Under the pieces are notes generated by a model that was not told the origin of the DNA, ran no database searches, and saw nothing but the letters and a program-made list of their open reading frames with translations. From assembly GCA_905234645.1 (NCBI GenBank), contig CAJOIS010000001.1, positions 115,309 through 179,308 on the forward strand: a DNA stretch of 64,000 nt. Direction: 5' to 3'. This DNA is from an uncultured Bacteroidales bacterium (lineage in GTDB: Bacteria > Bacteroidota > Bacteroidia > Bacteroidales > F082). Position numbers and translations under genes: made by a program. Positions 17,702-27,144 of this stretch are shown here, piece after piece; position 1 is the stretch's first letter; each line of letters begins with the position of its first letter.

Positions 17702-18061
17702 CTATTTCTTGCGTTCTTCAATGGCTTCGATGATGTTGTTGCGCAACTTGCGGAACACATTGGTGAAACGGACTTCCTTGCCGTCTGTCAACACGAACAT
17801 GAAGCCACCGAGACCGTATTTCCTGTAGCTGGCAATCTCGTTGATGTCGATGCACCACGACTTGGGCGCGCCGCTGAAATCCAAGGGATGTCTCTCGTTA
17901 GGATTGGGTATGCCAACGAGGAAATAGACTTTGTTGCGGGTAAAGATGAGGTCGCCACCGTAGGACGACACTCTCGTTTTGTTGTACTGAACGTCTTCGA
18001 ATTTGGTTTTCAATTCGTTGGAGAGGCTTCCCAATCCAAAGTTGTCGTCTAATTCAATCAT
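17702..18061 (-). CDS. Hypothetical protein of 119 residues
   Basis: The small soluble protein has no signal peptide, membrane segment or recognised motif. It begins MIELDDNFGLGSLSNELK, has alternating hydrophobic strands (DLIFTRNKVYFLVGIP, FMFVLTDGKEVRFTNVF) and ends in a basic helix (RKLRNNIIEAIEERKK). That strand-rich body with a C-terminal helix is reminiscent of PH-like folds, but this is a guess. It converges on the gyrA-TPR unit. The 205-base gap to the next gene upstream (18062-18266) holds only the nfn promoter. Confidence 0.65.
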   Translation of the reverse strand: MIELDDNFGLGSLSNELKTKFEDVQYNKTRVSSYGGDLIFTRNKVYFLVGIPNPNERHPLDFSGAPKSWCIDINEIASYRKYGLGGFMFVLTDGKEVRFTNVFRKLRNNIIEAIEERKK

Positions 18062-18213
18062 TTTTTAGGTTTTTTTTTGTAATACGTGATCTTCGTGAGA
18101 TGATTTTGTAGGCATAATAGTCTTTGCAAAGAAACGAATAATTCTTGAAAAATCATACTGTTTTCACAAAGCCAAAAAAGAAGTCCTTTTTTGCTTGACT
18201 TTATGAAATTTAT

Positions 18214-18221
18214 TATCTTTG
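18214..18221 (+). promoter_or_regulatory. -7 box of the Nfn-type fusion gene
   Basis: TATCTTTG fits TAnnTTTG, 45 bases before the ATG at 18267. Confidence 0.6.
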
Positions 18222-18266
18222 CAGAGCAAATTGCTTGAAAACTAACTCAAAATACACCATAGCATT

Positions 18267-20537
18267 ATGTTCGAGATTATACACAAAGAAACCTTTGCGG
18301 CTGAGACTTACCTTATGGAAGTCGTTGCGCCCCGTATCGCACATTCGGCTTTGCCAGGCCAGTTCCTGATCGTCAAGATGGAAGAAAACTCCGAGCGTAT
18401 CCCGTTGACCATCAGTGACTACCATCGTGTCAGAGGAACGGTGACCCTTGTGTTCAAAGCCATTGGCGAATCAACAAAGAAGATGGCTGAATACAAGGAA
18501 GGCGACCGTTTTGCTGACATCGTTGGTCCGCTGGGTAAACCCTCAGAGTTTGCCACGATGACGGCAGAGGAATTGCGCAAACGCTCGTTTGTCTTCATCG
18601 GCGGCGGCGTGGGCATCGCCCCGATCTATCCGCAGGTGAAATGGTTGAATGACCATGGTGCCACAGCCGATTGCATCATCGGAGCCCGTACCAAGGACCT
18701 GCTTATCTTCGAAAAGGAACTGGCAGAGGTCAGTAACCTGTATGTCACCTCCGACGACGGTTCCACTGGCCGCAAGGGCTTGGTGACCGACGTGTTGCGC
18801 CAACTTGTGGCCAGCGGCAAGCAGTATGACGAAGCTGTGGCCATCGGTCCGATGATCATGATGAAATTCGCCACCAAGACCTGCGAGGAACTGGGCATCC
18901 GTTGCACGGTGTCGCTCAACTCGATTATGGTCGACGGCACGGGTATGTGCGGCGCCTGTCGTGTGAGCATTGGCGGCAAGACCAAGTTCACCTGCATCGA
19001 CGGTCCCGAATTCCTTGGCCGTGATGTCGACTTTGACGAAGCCATGAAACGTCAGGCTATGTACAACAACGTGGTGACACGCAAACAACTCCAGGCCGAG
19101 GAGAAGGCTGAAGGTCACGACTGCCATATCGGAGGCATCAGCGAAGAGACCTTCGACAAGAAGAAGCGCGTGCCGGTGCCTGAGCAAAAGCCTGAGATCC
19201 GTGCCCACAACTTCGATGAGGTGTGTCTCGGTTATTCGGCCGAGATGGCCATGATGGAGGCACAACGTTGCCTCAACTGCAAGAACCCGCAGTGCGTGGA
19301 ACATTGTCCCGTCAACGTAAATATTCCTGGCTTCATCGCTCGCGTGGCCCAAGGCGACTTTGAGGGTGCTGCCGGCGTCATCAGCTGCGACTCGGCACTG
19401 CCTGCCGTCTGCGGTCGTGTGTGCCCGCAGGAGACGCAATGCGAAGGCAGTTGCGTGATGGGCAAGAAGTTCGAGCCTATCGCCATCGGCAAACTGGAGC
19501 GTTTCGTGGGCGACTATGCTATCGAGCACGACCTGCATTTCAGCAGCCAGTGCATCCCCAACGGACATAAGGTGGCCATCATCGGCAGTGGTCCTTCAGG
19601 CCTTACCTGCGCCAAGGACTTGCTCTCGATGGGCTACGACGTCACCATCTTCGAGGCCTTGCATGAGCTGGGCGGCGTATTGATGTATGGCATTCCGTCG
19701 TTCCGTCTGCCTAAGGACACCGTTGTGAAGAAAGAGGTGGAAAGTGTGCGCCGCCTGGGTGCCAAGTTCGAGAAGGACGTGGTCGTGGGTCGCACCATCA
19801 CCATCGACGAGCTGATGAAACGCGAAAACTTCAAGGCTGTCTTCGTTGGCTCGGGAGCTGGTTTCCCGATGATGATGAACGTGCCGGGCGAGAACCTCTG
19901 CGGTGTGGTATCGGCCAACGAGTTTCTGACCCGTAACAACCTGCTCTTCGCTTATAAGGAAGGCTATGAGACACCCAACTACGTCGGCAAGAAAGTCGCC
20001 GTGGTGGGTGGCGGTAATGTGGCCATGGATGCCGCGCGTACCGCCTTGCGTCTCGGTGCCGAGGTGCATATCGTCTATCGTCGCTCCGAGGCTGAGCTGC
20101 CTGCGAGAGTGGAAGAGGTGCACCATGCAAAGGAAGAAGGTGTTATCTTCGACCTGCTCACGGCTCCCGTCAAGGTCATAGGCGACGAGAACGGCTGGGT
20201 GAAAGGCTTCGAGTGCGTGAAATGCGAACTCGGCGAGCCTGATGCTTCAGGCCGTAGAAGCCCCGTTCCCGTTTCTGGTTCAGAGTTTGTCCTTGATGTT
20301 GATATGATCATCATGGCCCTCGGCACTTCGCCCAACCCGCTGATTGGCAGCACGACCCGCAACCTCGATTTGAACAAGAAGGGCTGCATCGTGGCCGACG
20401 AAGTGGGTACCACCTCACGTCCCGGCATCTTCGCTGGCGGTGACGCCGTAAGCGGTGCTGCTACGGTCATCCTCGCCATGGGTGCCGGTAAGAAGGCCGC
20501 CAAGGCGATTGATGAGTATATCAAGAGCCTACATTGA
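18267..20537 (+). CDS. Fused NfnA-NfnB type ferredoxin:NADP+ oxidoreductase (gltD-like)
   Basis: The 756-residue protein joins two modules. Residues 1 to about 280 are an FNR/dihydroorotate-dehydrogenase-B-like flavin and NAD-binding module with a [2Fe-2S] site (DGTGMCGACRVSIGGKTKF and a later Cys). Residues about 300-756 are a GltD-like module with CLNCKNPQCVEHCPV and CGRVCPQETQCEGSC, an FAD site VAIIGSGPSGLTCAKDL and an NADPH site VAVVGGGNVAMDAARTALRL. In NfnAB the two are separate subunits and couple NADH and reduced ferredoxin to NADP+ reduction. The single-chain form is frequent in Bacteroidota and is often mislabelled glutamate synthase small chain. No gltB is nearby. Confidence 0.9.
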   Translation: MFEIIHKETFAAETYLMEVVAPRIAHSALPGQFLIVKMEENSERIPLTISDYHRVRGTVTLVFKAIGESTKKMAEYKEGDRFADIVGPLGKPSEFATMTAEELRKRSFVFIGGGVGIAPIYPQVKWLNDHGATADCIIGARTKDLLIFEKELAEVSNLYVTSDDGSTGRKGLVTDVLRQLVASGKQYDEAVAIGPMIMMKFATKTCEELGIRCTVSLNSIMVDGTGMCGACRVSIGGKTKFTCIDGPEFLGRDVDFDEAMKRQAMYNNVVTRKQLQAEEKAEGHDCHIGGISEETFDKKKRVPVPEQKPEIRAHNFDEVCLGYSAEMAMMEAQRCLNCKNPQCVEHCPVNVNIPGFIARVAQGDFEGAAGVISCDSALPAVCGRVCPQETQCEGSCVMGKKFEPIAIGKLERFVGDYAIEHDLHFSSQCIPNGHKVAIIGSGPSGLTCAKDLLSMGYDVTIFEALHELGGVLMYGIPSFRLPKDTVVKKEVESVRRLGAKFEKDVVVGRTITIDELMKRENFKAVFVGSGAGFPMMMNVPGENLCGVVSANEFLTRNNLLFAYKEGYETPNYVGKKVAVVGGGNVAMDAARTALRLGAEVHIVYRRSEAELPARVEEVHHAKEEGVIFDLLTAPVKVIGDENGWVKGFECVKCELGEPDASGRRSPVPVSGSEFVLDVDMIIMALGTSPNPLIGSTTRNLDLNKKGCIVADEVGTTSRPGIFAGGDAVSGAATVILAMGAGKKAAKAIDEYIKSLH

Positions 20538-20545
20538 TTCTTTTG

Positions 20546-20647
20546 ACTATGGCCTATAGCCGATGGCCTATGGCTTGCTCACATTAGAAGTAAAAACTAC
20601 GTTTTCTATGGAAGCAAGCCATAGGCCATAAGCCATGGGCCATAGTT
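20546..20647. repeat. Long palindromic element (GGCCTATGGC type), copy 1
   Basis: Two arms of about 35 bases, the left starting ACTATGGCCTATAGCC and ending GGCTTGCT, the right starting AGCAAGCCATAGGCC and ending GGGCCATAGT, are separated by about 32 A/T-rich bases. It ends just before the stop of the convergent gene at 20649. A second copy with a different centre is at 54295-54397. Confidence 0.85.
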
Positions 20648-20648
20648 C

Positions 20649-20948
20649 TTATTCCTTGATTTCAACGTAGAACACCGTCGGATCATCGTCTTCGTCGAAC
20701 GATTCGTCCGTATAATACTGTCCGGGTTTGTTGTCATCCTGGAAGAGGATGAGCGTCACCTTTTTGAAGGGGATGGGTTGTCCTTGTTGGCTGTAACGCT
20801 CGATGTCGGCTTCGGTGAGACCTTCCATGTGCATCATCTTCAGCATCATAGCGAGGTCGAGATTCACGTTGAGGAGCTCCTGTTTCCACTCAATGCTGAT
20901 GACGGCAGTGGTGTAGAGCTTGAAATTTTTGACTTCGACTTTTTTCAT
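20649..20948 (-). CDS. Hypothetical protein of 99 residues
   Basis: The ATG at 20948 gives MKKVEVKNFKLYTTAVISIE; a longer frame to 21008 adds an unlikely Phe-rich leader. The protein is soluble, has a KVTLILFQDDNKPGQYYTDE segment and an acidic tail (FDEDDDPTVFYVEIKE). No family is recognised. It stands alone between a palindromic element and the divergent MORN-repeat gene. Confidence 0.6.
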   Translation of the reverse strand: MKKVEVKNFKLYTTAVISIEWKQELLNVNLDLAMMLKMMHMEGLTEADIERYSQQGQPIPFKKVTLILFQDDNKPGQYYTDESFDEDDDPTVFYVEIKE

Positions 20949-21038
20949 AAAGCATCGGTTTTGGACTCCAAAAATGCGAAAAAAAACTGAATTTTGAAGA
21001 ATTTGCATGAATTTTGATTGGGTTTGGGCTGATTTTTA

Positions 21039-21046
21039 TAATTTTG
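21039..21046 (+). promoter_or_regulatory. -7 box of the MORN-repeat gene
   Basis: TAATTTTG fits TAnnTTTG, 24 bases before the ATG at 21071. Confidence 0.5.
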
Positions 21047-21070
21047 TCCAATCTTTAAATACAAAAGAAT

Positions 21071-21727
21071 ATGCGTAAGACTTTGATTATCATTGCAATG
21101 GTTTTGTTTGCTCTGCCTATTTTTGCGCAAACCATTGAAACAGTGGATGTTTCGAAAGCTCCTGATGGATTGTTTAAGTCCAAGGGTAACGATTGCACCA
21201 TTGAAGGTATGGTCCTAAATGGCCAAAAAACGGGTACCTGGATGGAATACTTTCTCGACAGCTTCCTGCCCAAGAAGATTGTGAACTATGAAAACGGTAA
21301 GAAGAACGGCGTTTTCATCGAAATCGACAAGACGGGTTCGATTACCAGAAAAGCTGAGTATAAGAACGATGTCCTCGATGGCCAGATGAGTGAATGGTAT
21401 CGCGGCGGTCGTCTTTCATCGATGCACACCTATAAGAACGGCCGACTTAATGGACAACAAGTCCTTTGTTATGAACAAGGAGGCAACCTCGAAGTGTCGC
21501 AATACAAGGACGGTCAACGTGATGGCGAGACGATTTGGTATGACGAGAAGGGCAATAAGAAAATGAGCATCGTCTATAAGAACGGCCAGTTTGACGGCCC
21601 GCAGACGACCTATTATCCTGATGGCACGTTGAAGACCGAGGCTGTATACAAGAATGGCAAGCAACAAGGGAAGACGAAGACTTACGAGCCTCAACAGGAA
21701 CCGAAAAAAGAAGACAAAAAGCAATAA
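21071..21727 (+). CDS. Secreted MORN-repeat (YwqK-like) protein
   Basis: The 218-residue protein has a signal peptide ending FALPIFAQ, then about seven MORN-type repeats. Examples are YKNDVLDGQMSEWYRGGRL, YKNGRLNGQQVLCYEQGG and YKNGQFDGPQTTYYPDGTL. It ends in a charged KKEDKKQ tail. Databases often call this family a toxin-antitoxin YwqK antitoxin, but no toxin gene is adjacent and the signal peptide argues for a periplasmic or outer-membrane place. It is closed by a terminator at 21747. Confidence 0.85.
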   Translation: MRKTLIIIAMVLFALPIFAQTIETVDVSKAPDGLFKSKGNDCTIEGMVLNGQKTGTWMEYFLDSFLPKKIVNYENGKKNGVFIEIDKTGSITRKAEYKNDVLDGQMSEWYRGGRLSSMHTYKNGRLNGQQVLCYEQGGNLEVSQYKDGQRDGETIWYDEKGNKKMSIVYKNGQFDGPQTTYYPDGTLKTEAVYKNGKQQGKTKTYEPQQEPKKEDKKQ

Positions 21728-21746
21728 ACGTGTAATGCGTTGAACG

Positions 21747-21786
21747 AAAAACCGTGGCGAAGAGCTCTTTGCCGCGGTTTTTTCTT
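21747..21786 (+). terminator. Rho-independent terminator after the MORN-repeat gene
   Basis: Stem AAAACCGTGGC / GCCGCGGTTTT (one wobble) with a self-complementary loop AAGAGCTCTT, followed by T residues. It abuts the promoter box of the TonB receptor gene. Confidence 0.8.
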
Positions 21787-21794
21787 TATTTTTG
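21787..21794 (+). promoter_or_regulatory. -7 box of the TonB-dependent receptor gene
   Basis: TATTTTTG lies 7 bases before the ATG at 21802, implying a very short leader. This places the start at 21802 and not at the in-frame codon at 21754. Confidence 0.55.
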
Positions 21795-21801
21795 CACCGC
21801 T

Positions 21802-23730
21802 ATGCGAGGGTTCAAGCAATATATCGTCCTGCTGCTGTGTATGGCGTTTATGGAGCTCCATGCTCAGGACACCATCGTGCTCCATTCCGTTGATGTGACG
21901 GCGGAGCGTAATGATGTGGAAGTTTTGAAACCTTTGGTGGCGAGGAAGTTGGATACCCTCGTGCTGCAGTCCAAAAGCACTTCAAGTCTCTCGGATCTGC
22001 TTATTCAGCATAGTCCCGTGTTTATCAAGACATATGGTCCAGGTGGTGTCTCCACCGCATCGTTTCGTGGTACTACGGCCAGTCACACTTTGGTGTTATG
22101 GAACGGGTTTCAACTCAACGCGCCGACGTTGGGCCAGGTCGATTTTAGCACCATCCCTGTTTTTTTGGCCGATGATGTCAGCCTCAATTGGGGCAGCGGC
22201 ACCTCCAACAACAGCGGTGGCTTGGGTGGTGCGGTCAACATCGACAACACCCATCATTTCGGTGATGGTTTTCTGCTCGACTTGAAGCAGACCTATGGTA
22301 GCTTCAACACCTTGGGCAGCTTCCTTACTGTGGGTTACTACGGAAAGAAGTTTTCGTTCCGCGTGAAGGCCTACCGTAACTCTTCGGACAACGACTTTGA
22401 GTATGAAAACCTGGCCACCATCCCACACCAGAAGATGAAGCAACGCAATGCGGACTTCGTGGACTATGGCGTGATGCCTGAGATGAGCTTCATGTTGAAG
22501 AACAGTGTCATCTCCGTGTCGTCATGGAACCAGTGGAACAACCGTAACTTGCCGCCTATTATGCCCAACGTGTTCAATGTCAACTCGGAGGAGTGGACGC
22601 GCGATAATTTCTCGCGAAATTTCATTTCATACAAGACTTTCTGGGAGACAGGCAGCCTGCAGCTGAAATCGGCGGCCTTCATTGAAAGCCAACGGTACTT
22701 TTTGTTGACGCGCAACCCGATCACCGACGATACGGTCACCTTTATTAATTCGGAGAACCATGCTCTGATCTTTCACCAAATCGCGAACCTTGACCAGAAG
22801 TTGTACAAGAGCTGGACGCTGAAAGCCAAGCTGCAATGGGACAACGAACAGGTGAGGAGCAACAACTATGAAGGCCTGAAACGCCGTAACCTCGTTTCGG
22901 CTTATGCTGCTATCAACGGCGAGCCTTTTGCCTGCGCCAACCTCAACCTCACGGGGCGTTATGACTGGACCGACGGCAAGGGTATGGGCTTTTTCCCGAC
23001 GCTCACCTTCTCTTACCAAATGCCTTTCTATAAGGCATTGAGCTTCACTTTGGGTTATAGCCACAACTACCGCAATCCTTCTCTCAATGACCTCTATTGG
23101 TATCCTGGCGGCAATCCCGACCTCTTGCCCGAGAATGGTCGCACGGTTGACTTGGCGGTGAAATACGGTCTGCAAAAAGGTCCTTTCAAGCTTGACCTTC
23201 GTACGGGCGGCTATTTCTCCAATGTAAAGAACTGGATCCAGTGGATGCCGACATCGTATCGTTTTTGGGTGCCTGAGAATGTGTCCAAGGTGTTTGCACG
23301 TGGCATCGAAAACCATATTGATGCTGCCTTCGTGAAAGACGACTGGAAGGTTACGCTGTCGGGCAATTATGTCTTCACCGTCACCACCGACGAGAGCGAA
23401 AAGGCTCACCAACAAGGCACCAACGGCAAGCAGCTCATTTACATCCCGCGCCACCACGCCAACTTCTTCCTTAACACGCAGTGGAAAATGTTGAACTTGA
23501 GCTATACCCTTGAAATCACAGGACGCCGCAGCACCTCATACAACGAACAGGAATTCTTTGCCTACGATTTGCCGTCGTATGTGCTGCATCATGTGGCCTT
23601 GGGCTGTCAGATCAAGAAGTTCCGCATTGAGCTGCGTTGCAACAACCTCACCGACAAGGATTACCAAAACGTCATCTGGCGCGCCATGCCTGGAAGGAGC
23701 TATGAGGCGATGCTGGAGTATCGGTATTAG
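21802..23730 (+). CDS. TonB-dependent outer-membrane receptor
   Basis: The 642-residue protein has a signal peptide (IVLLLCMAFMELHAQ), a plug domain (SDLLIQHSPVFIKTYGPGGV, FRGTTASHTLVLWNGFQLNA, GGLGGAVNIDNT) and a beta-barrel ending in the aromatic strand SYEAMLEYRY. It lacks the N-terminal carboxypeptidase-like domain of SusC proteins, and no SusD gene is beside it. It resembles BtuB/colicin-I-type receptors, so a vitamin or siderophore substrate is possible but not shown; no cobalamin riboswitch is visible upstream. It converges on the M6 protease gene with a 30-base gap. Confidence 0.88.
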   Translation: MRGFKQYIVLLLCMAFMELHAQDTIVLHSVDVTAERNDVEVLKPLVARKLDTLVLQSKSTSSLSDLLIQHSPVFIKTYGPGGVSTASFRGTTASHTLVLWNGFQLNAPTLGQVDFSTIPVFLADDVSLNWGSGTSNNSGGLGGAVNIDNTHHFGDGFLLDLKQTYGSFNTLGSFLTVGYYGKKFSFRVKAYRNSSDNDFEYENLATIPHQKMKQRNADFVDYGVMPEMSFMLKNSVISVSSWNQWNNRNLPPIMPNVFNVNSEEWTRDNFSRNFISYKTFWETGSLQLKSAAFIESQRYFLLTRNPITDDTVTFINSENHALIFHQIANLDQKLYKSWTLKAKLQWDNEQVRSNNYEGLKRRNLVSAYAAINGEPFACANLNLTGRYDWTDGKGMGFFPTLTFSYQMPFYKALSFTLGYSHNYRNPSLNDLYWYPGGNPDLLPENGRTVDLAVKYGLQKGPFKLDLRTGGYFSNVKNWIQWMPTSYRFWVPENVSKVFARGIENHIDAAFVKDDWKVTLSGNYVFTVTTDESEKAHQQGTNGKQLIYIPRHHANFFLNTQWKMLNLSYTLEITGRRSTSYNEQEFFAYDLPSYVLHHVALGCQIKKFRIELRCNNLTDKDYQNVIWRAMPGRSYEAMLEYRY

Positions 23731-23760
23731 TTAATTGACAATTGACAGTTTTCGGGCGAA

Positions 23761-26700
23761 TCATTCTTTCACCAGCTTCCTAACAACAATTCCTTTTTCG
23801 GTCTGAACGTTCAGGAAATACAACCCATGTGGCAATGAAGCCATGTCAATCTCAATCTTGTTGTGTTTCACCGTTTTTTCATATACACAGGTTCCGGTGA
23901 CAGTGAAAAGACGCACATACTGTATGCCATCGCCATTGATGGTGAGGCGATCACCAACGGGGTTGGGATACATTTCTATGGCATAGTCGGTTGTCGCGGC
24001 TTCCTCAATCCCTACACTGGGACCTAGCACAACGGTGTTGGAAAGGTCGGTCTCGCGGCCGTTCCACATCGCGGTGACATTGTACCTGCGGTTTTCCGTG
24101 GTGTTGTAGCTGGCCTGTGTGGCCGTCAAGGCCTCAAAACCCAAGTCGAGCTGTTCGTCGCTACATTCCTCGGGACCCCAATAGATGTTGTAGGTGAAGT
24201 CGCTACTGTTTTCTATCGGGCTGGTGTAGCCGCGTAAGAGCCAGGAACGATTCATTCCATAGGAAGGAGCAGGCCTCCAGGTGTTACCCGACTTGACCAA
24301 ACAACTGTTGGGCTCGCCGACATAATTGCAGCATGGGATGGGATGTTGGGCTCCTGAGGAGGAGGTGCAAATCCATAACGGTAATGTTGGGTCAAAGGCA
24401 ACAGGCTCGTCAAGAGCAAATCTGACAAATTCTTGGCTGCCTTCCATGTCATGTGCTTGCACATAGAGGGTGGTGCTGCTGTTGGTTGCTTCACCGTTGT
24501 AGATGGTGAAGGTGTAGTGTCCCGATGAACAGTCGAACAGCTCAATATGGGTAAGCGGATGGCCTTCAAAATGAGCTAGAATCTCTGGCTCTAACTTAAT
24601 GCCCCATTTGGTGCTGTTCGATCCGATTTGATCGATAAAAACGTTGTCGTCGTATGCCAACAAGCCTTGTCCGAAAAACTCGGGGGCTTCCCAGCTGAGT
24701 TCGATATGACCGTTGTCGTACGACCCTTCAAGGTTGCGTGGCGGCTCGCAGTAATAGTTCATGGCATTGGCATAGACGCTTTGTTCTGGAGTCCAAGTCG
24801 AAATGCCGTTAAGGTTGGTCTCCACGTGGTAGTAGTAGGTTCCCGAACGCATGATTTTGTCGTCGAGATAATTGTAGCCTTCATGCGCTGTCTGTACCTT
24901 TCTGTCGCCACGGTAAATGTCGAAATTGGTATTCTCGGTAGGAATGGTCCAAGCGAGCAGGATGCACTGTCCGTCAGAAGTGGCACTTAAATGTTGAGGC
25001 GCGTATATGCCTAAACCATTGTCGGATACGGTATAGGTCGTCAACACTCCGGCTTGGGGATGCTCGATGTCGAAAACCACAGTCTCTTCGTTTTGGTTGA
25101 AGCGTTTGGCGGTGAGGCGTATGCCTTCGCTTTCAGGGTCGAAGCCAGCGACCCAACTAAGGGTGACTTGGGTGTTGGCGGGGACGCAATACTCTGCTTC
25201 AGCACGCTCGCCTTCATAGATGGTGAGGTATTGCGAGGGCATGCCGTTATCGAAATCCACCTCCAACTCTCCACCTTTGGTGCCGTAAGGTGAATTGGCG
25301 GTGATGGAGAGTCTAAGGTTTTCATAATTGCCTAAAATGACCCATTGTGGCTCAGACTGCACCGAGAGACTTCCGTCGACGAAAGCGCTGACACAGTAGG
25401 TGTGGTAGCCGTTGTCGCTGCTTGTATAGTCATGGCTGTATTGGACCTCGGTGATACCGCCGGTCAAAAGCTCGCCGTCGCGATAGACGGCATAGCTCTC
25501 AGCGTTTGTCACTTCGTCCCATCTCAGCACCACTTGATGGTGTAGGGCATCAACATGGGTGATGAGGTTCTGAGGTATCGTTTCATGATTCACGGGGCCG
25601 TATGTGAAACTCATGCGGTCGCCTCTCTTGCTGATGTTGTAGATGCAGAGTTGTTCGTCAGGTTGACCATTGGTAAGAAAAGGCGCCGGGTTGGTATGAT
25701 AGTTGAACTCGGTGCGGCTGCGGTCTTCACTAAAGGCAGCCTTTCCAAGGTCGCCAACGTTGGTGATGCTGCCGTTGGGACGGAAGATGTACACTTCATC
25801 GAAGATGTCGTCGCCGTTGTATCCTGCGTTGCCGTCGAAACGAGTGTCGATACGATAGATGAGCAGACCTCCGTCGGGAAGACTTTCATCGAACATGCGC
25901 GTGTCGTCACGATGCTCGATGACGTAATACTGGTTAGGGTTGCTACTAGCGATTTTATAGGCATTGCGGCGGTTGCCTTCCCACGAGGTGGCCTCAAGCT
26001 CGTAGGTGCCGTATTCGGTGATTTCGGGAATGTCGTCAATCCAATTGCCGTACTTATACTTCATGTACATGCCCATGTGTTGCGGGGGGCTGGCGTTGCT
26101 GCACATCAGGTCCCATGAACCAACGGCATCGATGCCAGTGGAATAGTGGTAAAGGTCGGGTGCGCCCAATGAATGGTTCATCTCATGGCAAAGCGTGCTG
26201 ACGGTGAAATAGTCGCCGATTTCGAGTTGCAGGTTGAAGTCATATACTTGTAACCCTTTCAGCCAAACCTCACGGTCGTAAATCCACCAGCGATGAGGCC
26301 AAAGCAACGATGCCCATTCGCCAGGCCGGCCTTTGATGACGAAAACCACGTTGTCGACTTTGCCATCGCCGTTATAGTCGAGGTCGATTGTGTCTGAGAC
26401 TTGGTCGGCAACATAATAGATGGCGCGTTCCAACATAGAGAACTCGCGCTCTGCATTCTCGCCCTCTTGATAACCGATAGGATTGGTAATGGGATCGTAT
26501 GGCATGTAGTATTCTTTCGGATGGATATCCTCGTAGGAAAGGATGGTTTCGCCATCGGGAAGAGGATATAGATAAGATTGAAGGTCAAGTTGGTTGTATG
26601 AAGCGTGGTGGAAATAGTTGCGTAGTGACACTGCATCATAGTTGTTGGCGTTGAACATGGAGTCGACGGCAGAATAGGGGGTGGTATGGTAGGTGTCGTC

Positions 26701-27129
26701 CGCAAAACGAATAAAGACAACTAAGTTGTTGAAGCGGCCGTGGTTGAGCTCTCGGTCGGTAGGCCGTCTGACAGGCTGGATATGTTGTTCTCGCGCCTGA
26801 CGCCGTTGCATATAGGCGTTTTCCGAAATCTTCACGTAGGGCTGCAATCCCACGGAAGCCGGGTCGACAGTGTTGACGCGGTAAGTAGACGCTACCACTT
26901 CGCCACGGTTGTCGTACATGGCGTAGCAATAATAGCTGCCTTCGCCTTTCACGATGGTGAAGCCGTTGGCATCATGCAGGTAGTTGTAGAACTCATCTCC
27001 CGAGGCAAAGCATTCGATGACTTGGCCATCAGGTTGGGTAAGGCGAACAGGGATGTTCTTTAAAGGAGCGGCAAACGCCCATTGGAAAGAGACCAAAAAT
27101 AGGGCGAGTAGTAAAGTTAGTTTTTTCAT
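23761..27129 (-). CDS. M6-family metalloprotease with T9SS sorting tail
   Basis: The 1122-residue protein starts with a signal peptide (LLALFLVSFQWAFAAP) and a conserved pro-region (RLTQPDGQVIECFASGDEFY). The peptidase domain has the zinc motif LCHEMNHSLGAPDLYHY near residue 314. Fibronectin-III-like and lectin-like domains follow, and the end is a type A Por sorting tail (YPNPVGDRLTINGDG ... GLYFLNVQTEKGIVVRKLVK). It should cross the outer membrane by the type IX system and be anchored or released. It lies 15 bases after the SPFH gene on the same strand. It is homologous to the gene at 57647, which lacks the sorting tail. Confidence 0.93.
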   Translation of the reverse strand: MKKLTLLLALFLVSFQWAFAAPLKNIPVRLTQPDGQVIECFASGDEFYNYLHDANGFTIVKGEGSYYCYAMYDNRGEVVASTYRVNTVDPASVGLQPYVKISENAYMQRRQAREQHIQPVRRPTDRELNHGRFNNLVVFIRFADDTYHTTPYSAVDSMFNANNYDAVSLRNYFHHASYNQLDLQSYLYPLPDGETILSYEDIHPKEYYMPYDPITNPIGYQEGENAEREFSMLERAIYYVADQVSDTIDLDYNGDGKVDNVVFVIKGRPGEWASLLWPHRWWIYDREVWLKGLQVYDFNLQLEIGDYFTVSTLCHEMNHSLGAPDLYHYSTGIDAVGSWDLMCSNASPPQHMGMYMKYKYGNWIDDIPEITEYGTYELEATSWEGNRRNAYKIASSNPNQYYVIEHRDDTRMFDESLPDGGLLIYRIDTRFDGNAGYNGDDIFDEVYIFRPNGSITNVGDLGKAAFSEDRSRTEFNYHTNPAPFLTNGQPDEQLCIYNISKRGDRMSFTYGPVNHETIPQNLITHVDALHHQVVLRWDEVTNAESYAVYRDGELLTGGITEVQYSHDYTSSDNGYHTYCVSAFVDGSLSVQSEPQWVILGNYENLRLSITANSPYGTKGGELEVDFDNGMPSQYLTIYEGERAEAEYCVPANTQVTLSWVAGFDPESEGIRLTAKRFNQNEETVVFDIEHPQAGVLTTYTVSDNGLGIYAPQHLSATSDGQCILLAWTIPTENTNFDIYRGDRKVQTAHEGYNYLDDKIMRSGTYYYHVETNLNGISTWTPEQSVYANAMNYYCEPPRNLEGSYDNGHIELSWEAPEFFGQGLLAYDDNVFIDQIGSNSTKWGIKLEPEILAHFEGHPLTHIELFDCSSGHYTFTIYNGEATNSSTTLYVQAHDMEGSQEFVRFALDEPVAFDPTLPLWICTSSSGAQHPIPCCNYVGEPNSCLVKSGNTWRPAPSYGMNRSWLLRGYTSPIENSSDFTYNIYWGPEECSDEQLDLGFEALTATQASYNTTENRRYNVTAMWNGRETDLSNTVVLGPSVGIEEAATTDYAIEMYPNPVGDRLTINGDGIQYVRLFTVTGTCVYEKTVKHNKIEIDMASLPHGLYFLNVQTEKGIVVRKLVKE

Positions 27130-27144
27130 TATGTTATGTAATTG

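Noticed and set aside
21071..21727. Toxin-antitoxin role for the MORN-repeat gene
   Set aside because: The product has a signal peptide and no toxin gene is adjacent; the family label alone is not evidence.
21727..21802. Cobalamin riboswitch before the TonB receptor
   Set aside because: The gap is under 80 bases and filled by a terminator and promoter box.
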